64,000 nucleotides of DNA from Cannabis sativa (Eukaryota > Streptophyta > Magnoliopsida > Rosales > Cannabaceae), in the NCBI RefSeq assembly GCF_029168945.1, contig NC_083610.1, positions 52,469,429 through 52,533,428 of the forward strand. The letters are read 5' to 3'. The notes below the pieces were generated by a model. The model was not told where the DNA came from. It was given only the letters and a program-made list of their open reading frames with translations, and did no database searches. Position 1 is the first letter of the stretch. Each line of letters begins with the position of its first letter. Made by a program: the position numbers and the translations under genes. Positions 36,006 to 47,863 of the stretch are shown here, one piece after another.

Positions 36006-37150
36006 TGAAAAACCAAGTTTTTACAAATGTCAATAATATATATGAAAATATAAAACTGTATATGCCTGCAGAAGCAGAATGTAATTCTGTTACCGTAGAA
36101 ACCAGTTTTGCAGCAACAAAACAGAACAGACAGAATATAAAAATAATTGCAGAAATTTAAATAAATTGACACAAGAGATTTATACGTGGTATTCGTGTTC
36201 TCCCGAACACTCCTAGTCCACGGGGCCACGCCCAGAGAATGAAATCAATTAATAAAGTATCAACAATTACAAAGACAATTGACTTAAACAAGTTTAGACT
36301 CCCTCTAAATGATTGCCGCAATCCTTTGTAATGCACTTTATGAATCTGACTTCTAAAACACCTTCAAGCCCGAACTCCCTTCGTCTTTGAAGTGTGAGTG
36401 CTTACTTCCTCCCGAAGTAAGGCTTCAACAAGTCTTCTCCCGAAGACAAAAGTGCTTACTTCCTCCCGAAGTAAGGCTTCATCAAGTCTTCTCCCAAAGA
36501 CCACTCTCTTATTTAGTCAAGTCGTTCTTAACAAACTCTAGGACAGAGTAAGAACTGATATATAAAATACTAGAACCTAGATGAACAACTAGGCTCTCAC
36601 AAAACAAAGAAACACTCTCTCTCAAATAAGATAAATGCGAAAAATGAATAATGGAAGAGCTGATTCGAATTGTTGCTCTCTAGGTCCTATTTATAGAACA
36701 TAGAAACCCTAGAGACAGCCACAAGATCGAATCTACAGCTGTACAAAACTTTCCTAAGAAAAATACGATCTACAACATCAGATCCGGAAGCTGACGTAAC
36801 AAATCAAACCAGAAAAAGGAAACTTGCTATAATCAGGTCCGATCCTCAATTAATACTTCCTGCCATAAACAGATTAGATATTCTGATTGTATTAAGATAC
36901 AATCGAATTTAATGAGGATAAGGCATTTAATCAAGGTTTCCTTTATAAACCAACTTTACATAAGAGAAAAGATTCTCTTACAAGAAATTTCCAAACAAAG
37001 GAAAGTTCAGCATTAAAAGCATCTTTCCTAACAAAGAAAAGAGCAACTAAATCCGAATATACAAGGTAAGAAATCGGTAATAAATGCAATTCAATCTTAC
37101 CACTAAATAAAAAATATTTTGTCAACTAACTTGCCAAAAAGGACTTTACA
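36006..37150 (-). repeat. 3' LTR of a SIRE-type Copia element
   Basis: Same family as the solo LTR at 34113. The sequence just right of it, AAAGTGCCAAAGGGGGAGAT in element sense, is a classic Copia polypurine tract, so the element runs on the minus strand with its interior to the right. This copy has a 54-bp tandem duplication (units starting 36398 and 36452) that the solo LTR lacks. Each unit holds the inverted repeats CTTACTTC/GAAGTAAG and GTCTTC/GAAGAC. Confidence 0.85.
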
Positions 37151-37166
37151 ATCTCCCCCTTTGGCA
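37151..37166 (-). other. Polypurine tract of the SIRE-type element
   Basis: GCCAAAGGGGGAGAT on the minus strand abuts the 3' LTR start TGTAAAGTCC. Confidence 0.75.
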
Positions 37167-37486
37167 CTTTAGATGAACAAAATATTTTTTAACACAAAGC
37201 ACCTGCAGCTTAAAGTTAGCACAAGCAAAAAACAACTCCCCCTGAGTAACACAATTGAAAATAAAAAAACAACAAAATCACATGCTAACTTTTAATCCAA
37301 AGTAGTTCACAAGTACCAAACACAACTCCCCCTGGAAAAAGGGTCCAGAGTTGATAAAAACAAACAGTTAAAAACAAATCATTACTCCCCCTTTTTGTTT
37401 ATCTAAGGGCCAAAGACAAAAAAACAGGAAAAGATAGAAATCTGTCCAACAAAAACATAAACACATAAAAAGAAAGAAAAACTTAT

Positions 37487-39082
37487 GCCCCATAAAGCTT
37501 GATCAATGTGGACAACTGCTTGGACATCTCTTGCTGAACCTCCTCCATGGCAGCAAGTCAATTGTTCACCAGCTGAACCTCATTCTTCACTTCTTGAACA
37601 TCTGCAGAAGCAGAACGCGAACTTGCAGCAGCAGCAGCAGCACCAGCTTTAGGATGCTTTGTAAAAGCTCCATCAAAATACTCCGAGGGTTGAAAAACGG
37701 TTCCAGTCAGATGAGGCTCAAGAGTTTCATGAGATTGGGCCACATCTTTCTGAGAGGACAAAATATTAAAGATTAAATTTGGAAACACAAGCTTAAAAGT
37801 GCGCTTTTTACCTCTTCGAAATGAAATAATCTGATTCAAAATGTGGGAGGCCAAGTCGATGGATGCTCCCGAGGTGATATGAAAGATGAATGAGGCCACA
37901 TCTTGAGACACCACGATCTTGTTTGAGTTGGGAAGCCAATTGCTAAGTGCAAACCTCATGAGAGATGCATGAGCAAAGGTAAGATGTGTAATTCGAAGAC
38001 TCTCCCCAGATTTCAAGTCAGTCCGTGCACTAGTGAGTTCAGTGAGCATCAAGTGGTGATCCATAGACATTATAGAATTTAGTACATTTTCTGGCAATTA
38101 CAAGGCTTGGGAAATGTCTTTTTCAGAAAAAGAAAACCAATGTCCTCTAACAAACACTTTTCGAAAGAGTTTAGAATTCTCATCAAGAAAATCATCAGAT
38201 AAGTTAGCATAGAATTCTTTGACAATGTTTTCAATATACCCTTCGAAACCAGTGAGAGTGTTCTCCCATTGATGGTATTGAATGAACTTAACAATACCAT
38301 ATACCCTATGAGCATGGAAATCATAATTCCTTTCACTTTCAAACTTTCGGGTAGCATACAAATTCCAATCACGCTCATTATCACGAAAGTAAAATCAAGA
38401 ACTGTAGGAGTGAGATGTAGGGATATTACTAGGAGATGATTCCTTCATGGGCTGCTTGCCTTTGGCAGCAGCAAAAGCCTTGGCTGCTGAAGATGCACGA
38501 GAAGTCGTTAAAGCAGATTTGGTCAAAGGAGGCTCTGGTTCGAGTTCAGTTTCCTCACTGTCCGAGGAGGCTCCGATGTCTTTAAGAATCTCTTTTTCAG
38601 AATGGAGGGACACAGATTTATCAGAGGAATCAACAGAGGGATCCTCCATGGGTTCTTCTTCTTTAGAGCTTGAAGAAACCGAAGGGGGATTTACCTTAAG
38701 TTTCTTGGCTGGAGGAACTGGCTTGTCATGGCTTCGTGTTGTGCAAAGTTCCTTCTCGATAGAAGCTTACTGGGCACGAGTGCGAGTGGAAGGACCAGTT
38801 AGGGTTGAAGCAACAACTTCCTTCACTGTTGCAGCAGGAGGTGAAACAACAGCAGGTGGAGGAGATCCCTTTGAAGATGAAGACGATGAGGTCCAACATT
38901 TGTAGGGTCGCACGGATTTTCGAACCACTTGTTTAGGAATTCATTTTGGCTTGGGCTTCACTGGCTGAGATTCACGCTGAGGAAGCGATGAATCTCCTGG
39001 TTTCAAAGCAGTTGCAGCAGCAGGGAGCAAGATTGGAGCAGCAGGAGGATCATTCGAGGGGGTTGCATAGGTTGTTCTAACC
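37487..39082 (-). pseudogene. Envelope-like ORF of a SIRE-type Copia, broken
   Basis: A coding unit of about 530 codons runs from ATG at 39082 (good context, ACCATGG) to a stop near 37487, directly upstream of the polypurine tract. In order: a Pro/Ala/Lys-rich N-terminus, an acidic Ser-rich segment (38649-38395), a globular block with VKEFYANLSDDF and FVRGHWFSFSEKDI (about 38360-38098), a helical block (38097-37700), and an Ala/Ser-rich tail with a short coiled coil. Position between pol and 3' LTR and sense orientation match the 'env-like' ORF of SIRE/Maximus elements; it is not shown to be an envelope. Stops at about 38941 and 37558 and frameshifts near 38395 and 38098 break it. Confidence 0.65.
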
Positions 39083-40060
39083 ATGGTGATCTGACAGAGA
39101 GAATGAACAACAAGAAGGCAAGAAAAACAAAGAAAGGGAATCGGGTAGGTGGTGAGAATAAATGACAAGGAAATTGGTTTAAATAAGTATGGAAGGATGA
39201 AGCAAAAAGGATACCGATTTTGAATTTTTGAAAAGTAACCGCCAGCCCATGAACAAAAGGGAAACCGCCCACTCTCTTGCCAAATTTTATTTTTCTCCTT
39301 TTTTTTTTTTTAAAAAAAAACGGGAAACTAGAAATACCAAAATATTTTCCAAAAATCTTTCAAGATTAATGACAAAATACAATAAATAAGATATCAAACT
39401 TTAAATGGAAACATATCAAAATAAATCAATGGAGAATATATATTGAAACTTACCAATTAAGCACAAATTTTCTTAGCCTATGATTCAAGTCACCAACGCC
39501 TCCCTCTCTTTATTATTTATTATTTATTTTTTATTTTTTAATTTTGAAGAACCGAAAATAAAACAAAATAAAATAGAATATGTACAATAAATATAAGGAA
39601 TTCTAAACCAAGAAATTTAATCAAAAATCATTACAAATGACAAAAATACATGTTATGCTTTCAAAAGAGAATAACTAATTAGTATCTCAAGAACAAACCA
39701 TACTTAATAGATGTTGAGGAAAAAGATATGTATGTTACTAAAAAAAATGTGAACTAGGATTTTTTAATTTATTTTAGTAGAGGAGACTTACAAACTTGTA
39801 CACACTTGTCAGACATAAGAGTGTGCAGTGAAAATAGGATCATTGTCCTTGGCAAGATTTTTCTTTTTTGCCTTTTTCAATTTGATCCCGCAACTGGATG
39901 CTATCACACCATACTGAAGGTAGCCCTTTTCTATGGTAGTGCATCCTCATCATAGTTGCTAATTACAATGTTCCAGCTTACTCAAAAGATGACTTTCACA
40001 CCTCAGTATGGGTAGCTCTATTCCAGCAAGGGGCTTGACAAGTAACTGAAACAAAAATCG
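39083..40060. other. Spacer between SIRE-type and Tekay remnants
   Basis: No gene. On the minus strand, directly upstream of the env-like ATG, lie CTTATTTAAACC (about 39177-39188) and a CT-rich leader, which resemble an internal promoter. Further right are homopolymer A/T runs (39300-39320, 39520-39545) and AT-rich sequence. The junction with the Tekay fragment is somewhere near 40060. Confidence 0.4.
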
Positions 40061-40380
40061 CTCAACTCTGTATAAGCTTACCAAGACAGTTGGGACATGT
40101 TCATAATGTGTTCCATATGTCTATGTTGAGGAAGTATACTCCAGATCCGTCACATGTTATTGAGTATGAGGCTATCCCTCTTCAGGAAGATGTAACTTAT
40201 GAAGAACAGCCTGTCAAAATCTTAGCGAGAGAGCTAAAAGTGTTAAGGAACAGAGAGATTCCAGTAGTCAAGGTTTTACGGAAAAACCACAGAGAAGACG
40301 AGGCTACTTGGGAGTTAGAGTCTAAGATGTATATGAAATATCCTCACTTGTTTAATTTTCAACTTGAGGTTGTACTTTAA
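40060..40380 (+). pseudogene. Tekay-type chromovirus integrase C-terminus with chromodomain
   Basis: The frame contains LPRQLGHVHNVFHMSMLRKY, then an ILARELKVLRN segment, KVLRKNHREDEATWELESKM and YPHLF, the linker and chromodomain that end Tekay/Del-lineage integrases. Such chromodomains are thought to guide insertion to chromatin. It stops with TAA at 40378-40380. All upstream pol is missing; sequence before about 40060 does not match the expected integrase. Confidence 0.85.
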
Positions 40381-40415
40381 AATTTCGGGACGAAATTTCT
40401 TTAAAGAGGGGAGAA
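40381..40415 (+). other. Polypurine tract region of Tekay element A
   Basis: The stretch TTTCGGGACGAAATTTC and then AAAGAGGGGAGAA directly precede the 3' LTR. This context is highly characteristic of Tekay/Del elements. Confidence 0.8.
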
Positions 40416-40548
40416 TGTAAAGACTCAGTTTTCGACCAAGTCAAACATATATATATAAAATAATAATTAGATATTAATAATATATATGTATGTATATATA
40501 TATAAAAAAGAATCAAAACAAAACAAAAAGTAGCAGACCCCCTCAATC

Positions 40549-40610
<62 letters not shown>

Positions 40611-42498
40611 AAAACACACAAAGAAAACCACAAACCACCATCACCACCACACTCTCGCAACCCACCTCTGGCCACCGACCAGCCCCATGCGTCGGACAAA
40701 ACGAAACCCCAGGTGCCGGCGACCTCACCCCCCAATCGGTGCTCACCGTCGTTAGCTCGGGATCGAAAGTCAAAGTTTGGAGTTCAAACTTTGAACGGAT
40801 TTTTCGGTCACCTCCGATGTCCATTTGACGAGACGTCTTCACCACTAAACTCAGCTCGTCAAGGAGAACAACCTACACTAAACCATTTTGCCCGGTTTGC
40901 TACTTTTTTCGGTGACACTTTTGTAGCTCTGCCCCTTTTCGGTGACGTTCTGACGACATCGTGTACCGTTTTGACAAACGGTTGGCATGGGTGTGATTTA
41001 CTCGTCGAGGTGGTCGTTTTGATATACACTACCCCTATTTTCGTCGACGTTTCCGGTACACTGATTTTTACCGCCACCGATTGTTAATGTGCACCGCTTA
41101 GGTGAGGTTTCAGAACCCCAAATTTTAAAAATAGTCATATTATATGTCGTTGGACTCTGTTTTGAATGTAGAATGTGATGATGATAATTATTTAACCATT
41201 TGATGGTATAAGTGAGAGTAATATGTAAGATTGGACTAAACAATTGGAGCTCGGGACTTGAGAGCTTAAGATCATCTTTTAGAAAAAAGTTTAACGACTC
41301 GGGAGAGGTGGGGACTCAACTTGATTATTGGACTTGATTTTTATATGTGTTGTATAACATTTAGACATATTCCAATTTTTATGATTTACAAATTGTTTGA
41401 AAAATAAAAAACTTAATCTGCATATTTTTCTGGATTGTTCTGGGGCATTGAGTGCCAAATATATTTTTGTGTGCAAATATTTATGCAGGTTATGATTTTT
41501 GGGTTTATTTAAAATACAACTGTTATGCTGCCGAATTTTCTAAAAAATAAAAAGGAATATGTTCTTTTGTTATGCTTATTATTTGCCTGCCTTGGTTATA
41601 CTGATGAGAGCTATGTTGATCATGTTCGGTGCATATTGTTGTTTCACGACCTAGTCTCTGTGTCATCATAGGTAGATCAAGTGTGCACTCACCTGTAGGT
41701 GAAAGACATATAATCTGTACAAGGAGTGAATTAAATCTGAGCCCCGGTACTATGGTGGATATCTGGTGCGACTACCCGGTTTCGGATGTCATTTTCTATG
41801 ATTGGTATTGAGAGCTAGGGGTCTAGTGGACGGTGTGATATGCATTTGATGTTTGGTTTGTGATTATTTGTGGTCTCTCTACTTTGTTTATACATTTTGA
41901 TACTCGTGATGAGATATTTTATTTTTACAAAGCTAACCATGCAAGAATTTTATTAAACCAAGGGTCCTTTGATATTAGTTGTTTTCCTACTGGGCTTTAT
42001 AAACTCACCCCCTATTTTCTCCCATTCCATGAACTCAGTTTGATGCTAGTGGATGAGGATGGTACCGTTGGAAAAGGAAGTCGTTATTAGTTTAGTCTTA
42101 TTCTACTCTTTAATCTTCTAATGAAACTGATTTTGTATTTAAGCTAAAATGGATGGTCTGGATGACTTAAATTAGCTATGTACTAGTTAAAAATGAGGAA
42201 TGATGGATGCTAGCTATTATTTTAGTATTTTATTGACTTACTAAATCTATCTATTCGGTGATTACATAACTGTGGGGATATTATTATTCTTTTATATTGA
42301 TGAGTGGTCCTGATTTTGGTACTATTATTTTCTTATTAATATAGGAGTTAATCCATTACTTTTAAATTAGTATTTTGTGATATAAATTAAAGGATCATTT
42401 ATAAGTTTTATCTTCCTACAAGGGTCAAAGTGTGACCTTTAACCACCTAAATTATGGATATTACATATCTACCACGGCCTAGGGCTCGGGTCGTGACA
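40416..42498 (+). repeat. 3' LTR of Tekay element A
   Basis: 2,083 bp from TGTAAAGACTCAG to GGTCGTGACA. Collinear with the split LTR of Tekay element B (54650-55210 and 60431-61584). Contains a 58-bp (CT)n run at 40551-40608. Relative to B it has an extra ~340 bp (about 41279-41618) and an extra ~25 bp near 41000. The 5' half of this element is absent from the window. Confidence 0.9.
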
Positions 42499-42536
42499 AG
42501 AAGAAAAAATGCAATAGACATGACTTCGATTCCCAC

Positions 42537-43846
42537 TAGGGGTGTACATCAAACCGCCCGCACCGCAAAAAATACGGTTTGAAATTCTTCGCGGTGCGGT
42601 TGCGGTTTGAATTTTTCCCAAATCGTGCGGTGCGGTGCGATTTGCAGTTTTGAATTATTAAACCGCGATACAAACCGCACCGCACCGCATGTTTTAAAAT
42701 TTTAATTTTTATATTTATTTAATTAAGCCCATGCATATGAGCCCAACCCAAGCCCATAAATCTTAGGGCAAAACCCATAATTCTTCACAAACCCTCTCTT
42801 CTTAGCAACAAACCCAAGCCCATCCATGTGTATTGAAATTTGGAGTTGGAAGTTTTTATTTGTTTTATTTTTAATCTATTGCTGAAAGTATGTTAGTTGT
42901 ACATTTATATTGTTGTTGGAATTTAATTAGTTTCAAGTTTGTTATTTTGATTTAGGTGTGTTGTTGAAACTTTAAAAAGATTGTTGACTTATTGTTGTTG
43001 TTATAACTTTTATTAGTCTCAAGTTTGTTGTATTTTCTTAAGTGTTTTGGAATAATTATATTAATGATAGTTTAATTATTTTATGATGATTTCAAAAAAA
43101 AAAAATTGTGATAGTTCAAACCGCATAAACCGCAGAAACCACACCGCACCACCGCATCATTTTTTGCGGTGCGGTTTTTGCAGTTTTTTAGTATCGCGGT
43201 GCGGGTGCGGTTTGGAAAATTAGAAAAACTGCATGTGCGGGTTGATTTGAAAAAATGGTTAAAAAACGCACTAGGGGTGTTCATCAAACCGCTCAAACCG
43301 CTCAAACCGCCCGCACCACACCGCACCGCAAAAAAAATGCGGTTTGAAATTCTTCGCGGTGCGGTCGCGGTTTGAATTTTTCCTAAACCGCGCGGTGCGG
43401 TGCGGTTTGCAATTTTGAATTGTTAATATGCGGTTCAAACCGCACCGCACCGCACCGCACATTATAAAAATACTAATTTTTATATTTATTTAGGTCCAAT
43501 ATGTGAATGTCCAACCCAAAGTCCACTAATTATTGTATGGTTGAAACTTAATTTTTTTTGCATTTTTATTTTGAAGACTTATGGTATTTTTGATAAGTGT
43601 TGCTCAAATTTTGTTGTATTTGTGATAGTTTAATCATTTGGTCATAGTCCAAACCACAAAAACTACACCGCATCACACCATTTTTTGGGGTGCGGTTTTT
43701 GCGGTTTTTTAGTTTCGCGGTGGGGGTGCGGTTTGGGAAATTAGAAAAACCGCATGTGCGGGTTGGTTTGAAAAAATGGTCAAAAACTGCACCACCCGCA
43801 CCGCGAACACCCCTAAACCGTACCACCCGCACCGCGAACACCCCTA
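42537..43846. mobile_element. Outer non-autonomous hAT-like element
   Basis: Ends TAGGGGTGTACATC and (inverted) TAGGGGTGTTCGCGG. It is flanked by a perfect 8-bp target duplication ATTCCCAC (42529-42536 and 43847-43854), the hAT size. Subterminal regions are packed with GCGGTGCGGT/CCGCACCGCA motifs in both orientations. There is no transposase. A second copy of the family sits inside (43272-43815). Confidence 0.88.
43272..43815. mobile_element. Inner hAT-like element nested in the outer one
   Basis: 544 bp with the same termini (TAGGGGTGTTCATC and inverted TAGGGGTGTTCGCGG). Flanking 8-mers AAACGCAC (43264-43271) and AACCGTAC (43816-43823) match at 6 of 8 positions, an aged target duplication. 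Same GC-rich subterminal motifs as the outer copy. Confidence 0.8.
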
Positions 43847-43854
43847 ATTCCCAC

Positions 43855-44348
43855 CTCCCCGACGACAAAGACTCAGGGAGAAAGAGGTCAACCCAGGAGA
43901 GAGAGAAGTGTGAGACAGTGGACGATCAAAAACTCGGACCATTGTATGATAATTGATCATAATTAAAATCAATAATTTTTATTCAATGTATAATACCTCA
44001 GTAATTTTTTGTGTATTTTTTTCTTTGTTGGAAAAGAAATTTTAAACATTATAAAGGATTGTTCTATTTCAATTTTGAGGCCAGTACAAAAAATTCATAG
44101 TGAGAATTGAAAGAAGTGCTGATCAATTTAGCATTTTATTTATTTTTTTTTTAAAAAAAACAAAAATCTTCCCATGGAAGAAGTCACTATATCTAGCTAG
44201 CTGACTTGGCCTATTTATTGTTGGTGGGCATGAAAGCCTTATTTAATTGGGTGGGTGAATAAAGAAAGGACAGGTGGCCTATGCGTCCCTAGATAGAGTG
44301 ACATAATCTAGTTAAAGACAAAATCCAAATCCAAGATAATTGAAAATA
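43855..44348. other. Intergenic DNA downstream of the GA20ox gene
   Basis: Short GA-rich stretch (43868-43930) then AT-rich sequence. It includes the 3' UTR of the GA20ox gene on the minus strand. No other gene seen. Confidence 0.5.
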
Positions 44349-47230
44349 TCAATCGAAGGAGGTGGGCAGTGGCAGCTGGCGGTTGATGAAGTTTTGGAAG
44401 GTAGCGTTATCAGATCTGTAAAAATGTTTAACGAAATGAAGCAATTCGGACCATGTGAAGTTTGGGTACAGTCTTGTTTCTTCTCCCAACAAAAGTTCCT
44501 TGGGGGGCCTTACCACCTTGTCTTCTTTTGGGCACAGAAAGAATGCCATTGATTTTCTCTCCTTGTATTTGTTCACCACTGCCCTGTGCAGACTACTCTT
44601 GTATTTTCCATTGCTTAGTGCCTACAACAAATATAACATACATACATATATAATAAATTAATTTATTAAAATTACTCTATATACTATTTTTTTAATATTA
44701 TTATTATTATTTTTTTAAAATTTACGATTTGAGTTTCTAAATTGGTTGCAGCGCTAGTTGCAATAAGGATTTCTATACGAATTTTTATTGCAATTTAGAT
44801 TACAATGCTAGTTGCAATAAGAATTTCTATGTAAAATTTTGTAAAAATGAAAAAAACTATTTTAAAGTGTAAAAATTAAAAAACTCCATTAATTTATTAC
44901 ATAATCTACTATATATTTATTTATAATATATATTGTGGTTTATTTATTATGTAATAACTTACTTAATTAGCTATATCATTTTCATCATCATACGTACTCT
45001 CTCATCTCTCTTTATATCTACACATATATATTTGGTAAAAGTAATTTTTGTCTAACATTTACATAATAAGAAAGTGCCAAAAAATGCGGACTCAGTGCCA
45101 AAAACTCTTACGTCGCATGGGCGTAAACAGCTTACTTAGGACTGTTAGTTGCATCGTAACATATGTGTAGAACCAAATATAAGTGCCAAGGAAACTTTAT
45201 ATACGTTTACTCATTTATCTTTCCTTATTAAGAAATCGCATGATTGAAACATTATATAATTATTACTTTTTAAAAAAATATAAAACAATAAGTAAAGGAA
45301 TTTTTTATTTATTTTATGTTTATTTATAATTTTATGGCCTAAAATTTTTAATTACAAAAATATATTTGTAAAATTTAATTTAAAATTACAAAAAAAAAAA
45401 AAATACTTTGCTCACTAAAAATAATAAAAAAAAACAATTAGAAAAAACCAGAAATCAACTTCACGACAATTATAAATCAAACATAAATAAGTTATAAATT
45501 GTAATAAAACAATTATTAAACCTTAAAATAATAAAAAAACCGTTTATTTGAAGAGGTATTTTTGTAAATAAATTTTTATTGTAATTTTCTTTTTATTTTT
45601 TGTAAATAAAAACGGTTTAAATATGAACTTTTTTTTGTGTTAATGTATTTTTGTAATTTATTTTAAATTTTAAGTCTATTATGTAAATTTTTATATGAAA
45701 AATAATAAATTTTTTAAAAATTCCATAGCACTCACAACAAGAATATGAAACTTAGTACAATGTTTGGAACGCCGTATTAAGTCGTATTGTATTGTATTGT
45801 ATTATATTAAATTGTATTTTATGCAATAGTTTTATATAAAACTATATGTGGTATTAACTTTTATGTATACCTAAATATATAATATTTTAATATAAATTAA
45901 AGTTTAACATAATATTATATAAAAATATGATATATAATCCAATTCAATATAATACAATACAATACAATACGACCTAATACGACGTAGGAACCCTATATGT
46001 TTTGAATAATTCGAAACTATTTCAAGCTACGTACCTTAACTAGTCTATCCGTCTCAACTAGCAATAGTGGTTTATGAAACCGTATAACTTAATAATAAAC
46101 TAATAATAAGCAAGTTTAACCTAGAATTAAATGTAAGACAGTTATATAGATCGCATTTTTTTTAATATATATGTATACATATTATTATTTTCTGACCATG
46201 AAGGTATCACCGATGTTGATGACGAGGGCAGCTTTGAGAGGTGGGACAGAAAGCCATTTGTTGTTATGGAAGACTTGAAGGCCTGCGACTTGGTCTTGGT
46301 GAAGTATGGTAAGAGAGGTGGGATCACAATGAGCACCTGTTCCCAGCGCCAGATTTGGTTGCATACAAGGCGGGTAGTAGTTGCATCTCATAATGGACCT
46401 TCCGTCTTCGAAGAATTTTCTGTACTCCATTCTGTCTATTCCCAAGCTTATAGCTAGCAATTCCATTATCTCCAAACATAACTTCATCATTGCTTCACAA
46501 TACAATTGATACACCATACTAAATACAATACACACCACCCAATCCAAGTAATATATAATTAATCATTCATAAAAACAAAAATAATACATAAACGTATACG
46601 TTTGAAATATCTATACATATACATATATATATATATACGTACATACCCTGTGTTCTCAAAATCCTCGCCAAAAGTGGAAGAGAAGTAATGTTGGACGATG
46701 GGAACGGAGGAGTCCTCATGAAAGCCAAATGACAGCGTTTCCTTCCACGGAAGTGTGGAGGAGAAGCGCTCTGCATGAGCAGCTGAATAGCCGGAAGAAC
46801 TACCTGGCTTCGTCAATGCCCTAAGCTTCTCACTCACCGGAAGCTTAAAGAAAGAATCCATGTGCTGCTGCGCCAGCTCAATTAGGTGAGGATCTACTCC
46901 ATGGTTGATAACATGGAAAAATCCATGGCTCGAGCATGCTTCTTGAACAAACTCGGCAGCGACACGTGTCTCGGCTTCGTCACCTTTGAAGAAGCCTTTT
47001 AGATCCACTACTGTTGCTTTCAGAAGCTCCTCGGCATCACTGCTCGATGGCAAATCTCCTTCTGGCCATATGAAATTGGCGGGAATGTTGTTTTGATCTC
47101 GAAGAAAAGACAAATCGAAAACAGTAGTGTTATTATTATTATTATTATGGTCTTTTTCATGATCATGGTGGTCTTGAAGATCGGCAACTGGACGAGAAAA
47201 TAGTGTAGTGGTGGCTGAGGAATAATCCAT
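44349..47230 (-). CDS. GA20ox: Gibberellin 20-oxidase
   Basis: Three exons on the minus strand, 47230-46647, 46518-46197 and 44621-44349, with GT-AG junctions and phases that close exactly to 392 aa, usual for the family. The enzyme is a cytosolic 2-oxoglutarate/Fe(II) dioxygenase that oxidises C20 of GA12/GA53 towards GA9/GA20, a rate-setting step of gibberellin synthesis. Visible marks: LPWKET at 160-165, NYYPPC at 241-246, iron ligands His258, Asp260 and His314, and 2-oxoglutarate-binding Arg324-x-Ser326. Differences from the usual consensus include Ala257 for Pro in GPHCD, Met-Gln for Gln-Lys after NYYPPC, and Ser312 for Cys in KSCLHR. The N-terminus has a His/Asp-rich stretch and a six-Asn run (29-34) encoded by an AAT repeat. 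The start is the ATG in ATCATGG at 47230. It appears intact. Confidence 0.93.
44622..46196 (-). other. Long intron 2 of the GA20ox gene with a hairpin element
   Basis: 1.58 kb, AT-rich. It contains a MITE-like inverted repeat (45768-45986) and no coding frame. Intron 1 is only 128 bp. Confidence 0.8.
45768..45986. mobile_element. MITE-like element with ~50-bp terminal inverted repeats
   Basis: The left arm starts CCGTATTAAGTCGTATTG (about 45770) and the right arm, read inversely, CGTCGTATTAGGTCGTATTG. Pairing continues through GTATTGTATTATATT for about 50 bp around a ~110-bp AT-rich centre. GGAAC flanks both sides, but I could not settle the exact target duplication, so the superfamily is open. 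Confidence 0.65.
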
Positions 47231-47287
47231 GATCAATTACGTACGGTATTACTCTGCACGAACTAAGAAGAACACAAAAAATAAATG

Positions 47288-47300
47288 GATTATATATGTA
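47288..47300 (-). promoter_or_regulatory. TATA box candidate of the GA20ox gene
   Basis: Minus-strand ACATATATAATCC about 60-70 bp upstream of the ATG. A second candidate, TATACATAAATAG, lies near 47315. Confidence 0.4.
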
Positions 47301-47860
47301 CGATGTAGCTATTTATGTATATAATTATCGAGATCAATTCAGCTATAGAAGATTAATTAATGATAAAATTGTTAGGAATAAGCTAGTATAGTAATTATAT
47401 AATCATTTATTACGCACCTTGGCGAAAAGCAAGGAGCATGTACTCAAAATGTGAAGTAATTAATGAAGGTATGTACGCTGATCGATCGTGTCAATATATA
47501 ACGAAAGATGAGAAAATTAATGAAGTAATTATATTGTTTAATTTTATGAACAGATTTTGTCACGTATACTAACAAAATGTGAGATCCGTTCCATCCTTTT
47601 ACAGTAATGTATCAGCACACTTTCACATGTACATCTACATGATGTTTGATGTTTCTCATTTATTTGTATAATCATAATATCTATCATTTTTTTTTTGGAA
47701 AAAAACAAGAGGGAAAACTACCATGTATTAGTTTGGATTTTTACATATAAAAAGCAAAGTTGTTCAAATTATAGGATTCATTATGCATAAATTTATTGTG
47801 GTGAATCCTTACTTTCAAAATAGGTTGTTACAAGAGTAATAATATCTAAGAAACAGAATT
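47301..47860. other. Upstream region of the GA20ox gene
   Basis: AT-rich, no coding frame. Expected to hold the promoter of the GA20ox gene. I see no further distinctive element apart from a short palindromic CGATCGAT stretch near 47490. Confidence 0.4.
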
Positions 47861-47863
47861 TAA

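Noticed and set aside
40713..41087. ORFs inside the Tekay LTRs (also 54719-55301)
   Set aside because: They lie within LTR sequence, are not conserved in frame between the two copies, and include the CT repeat.
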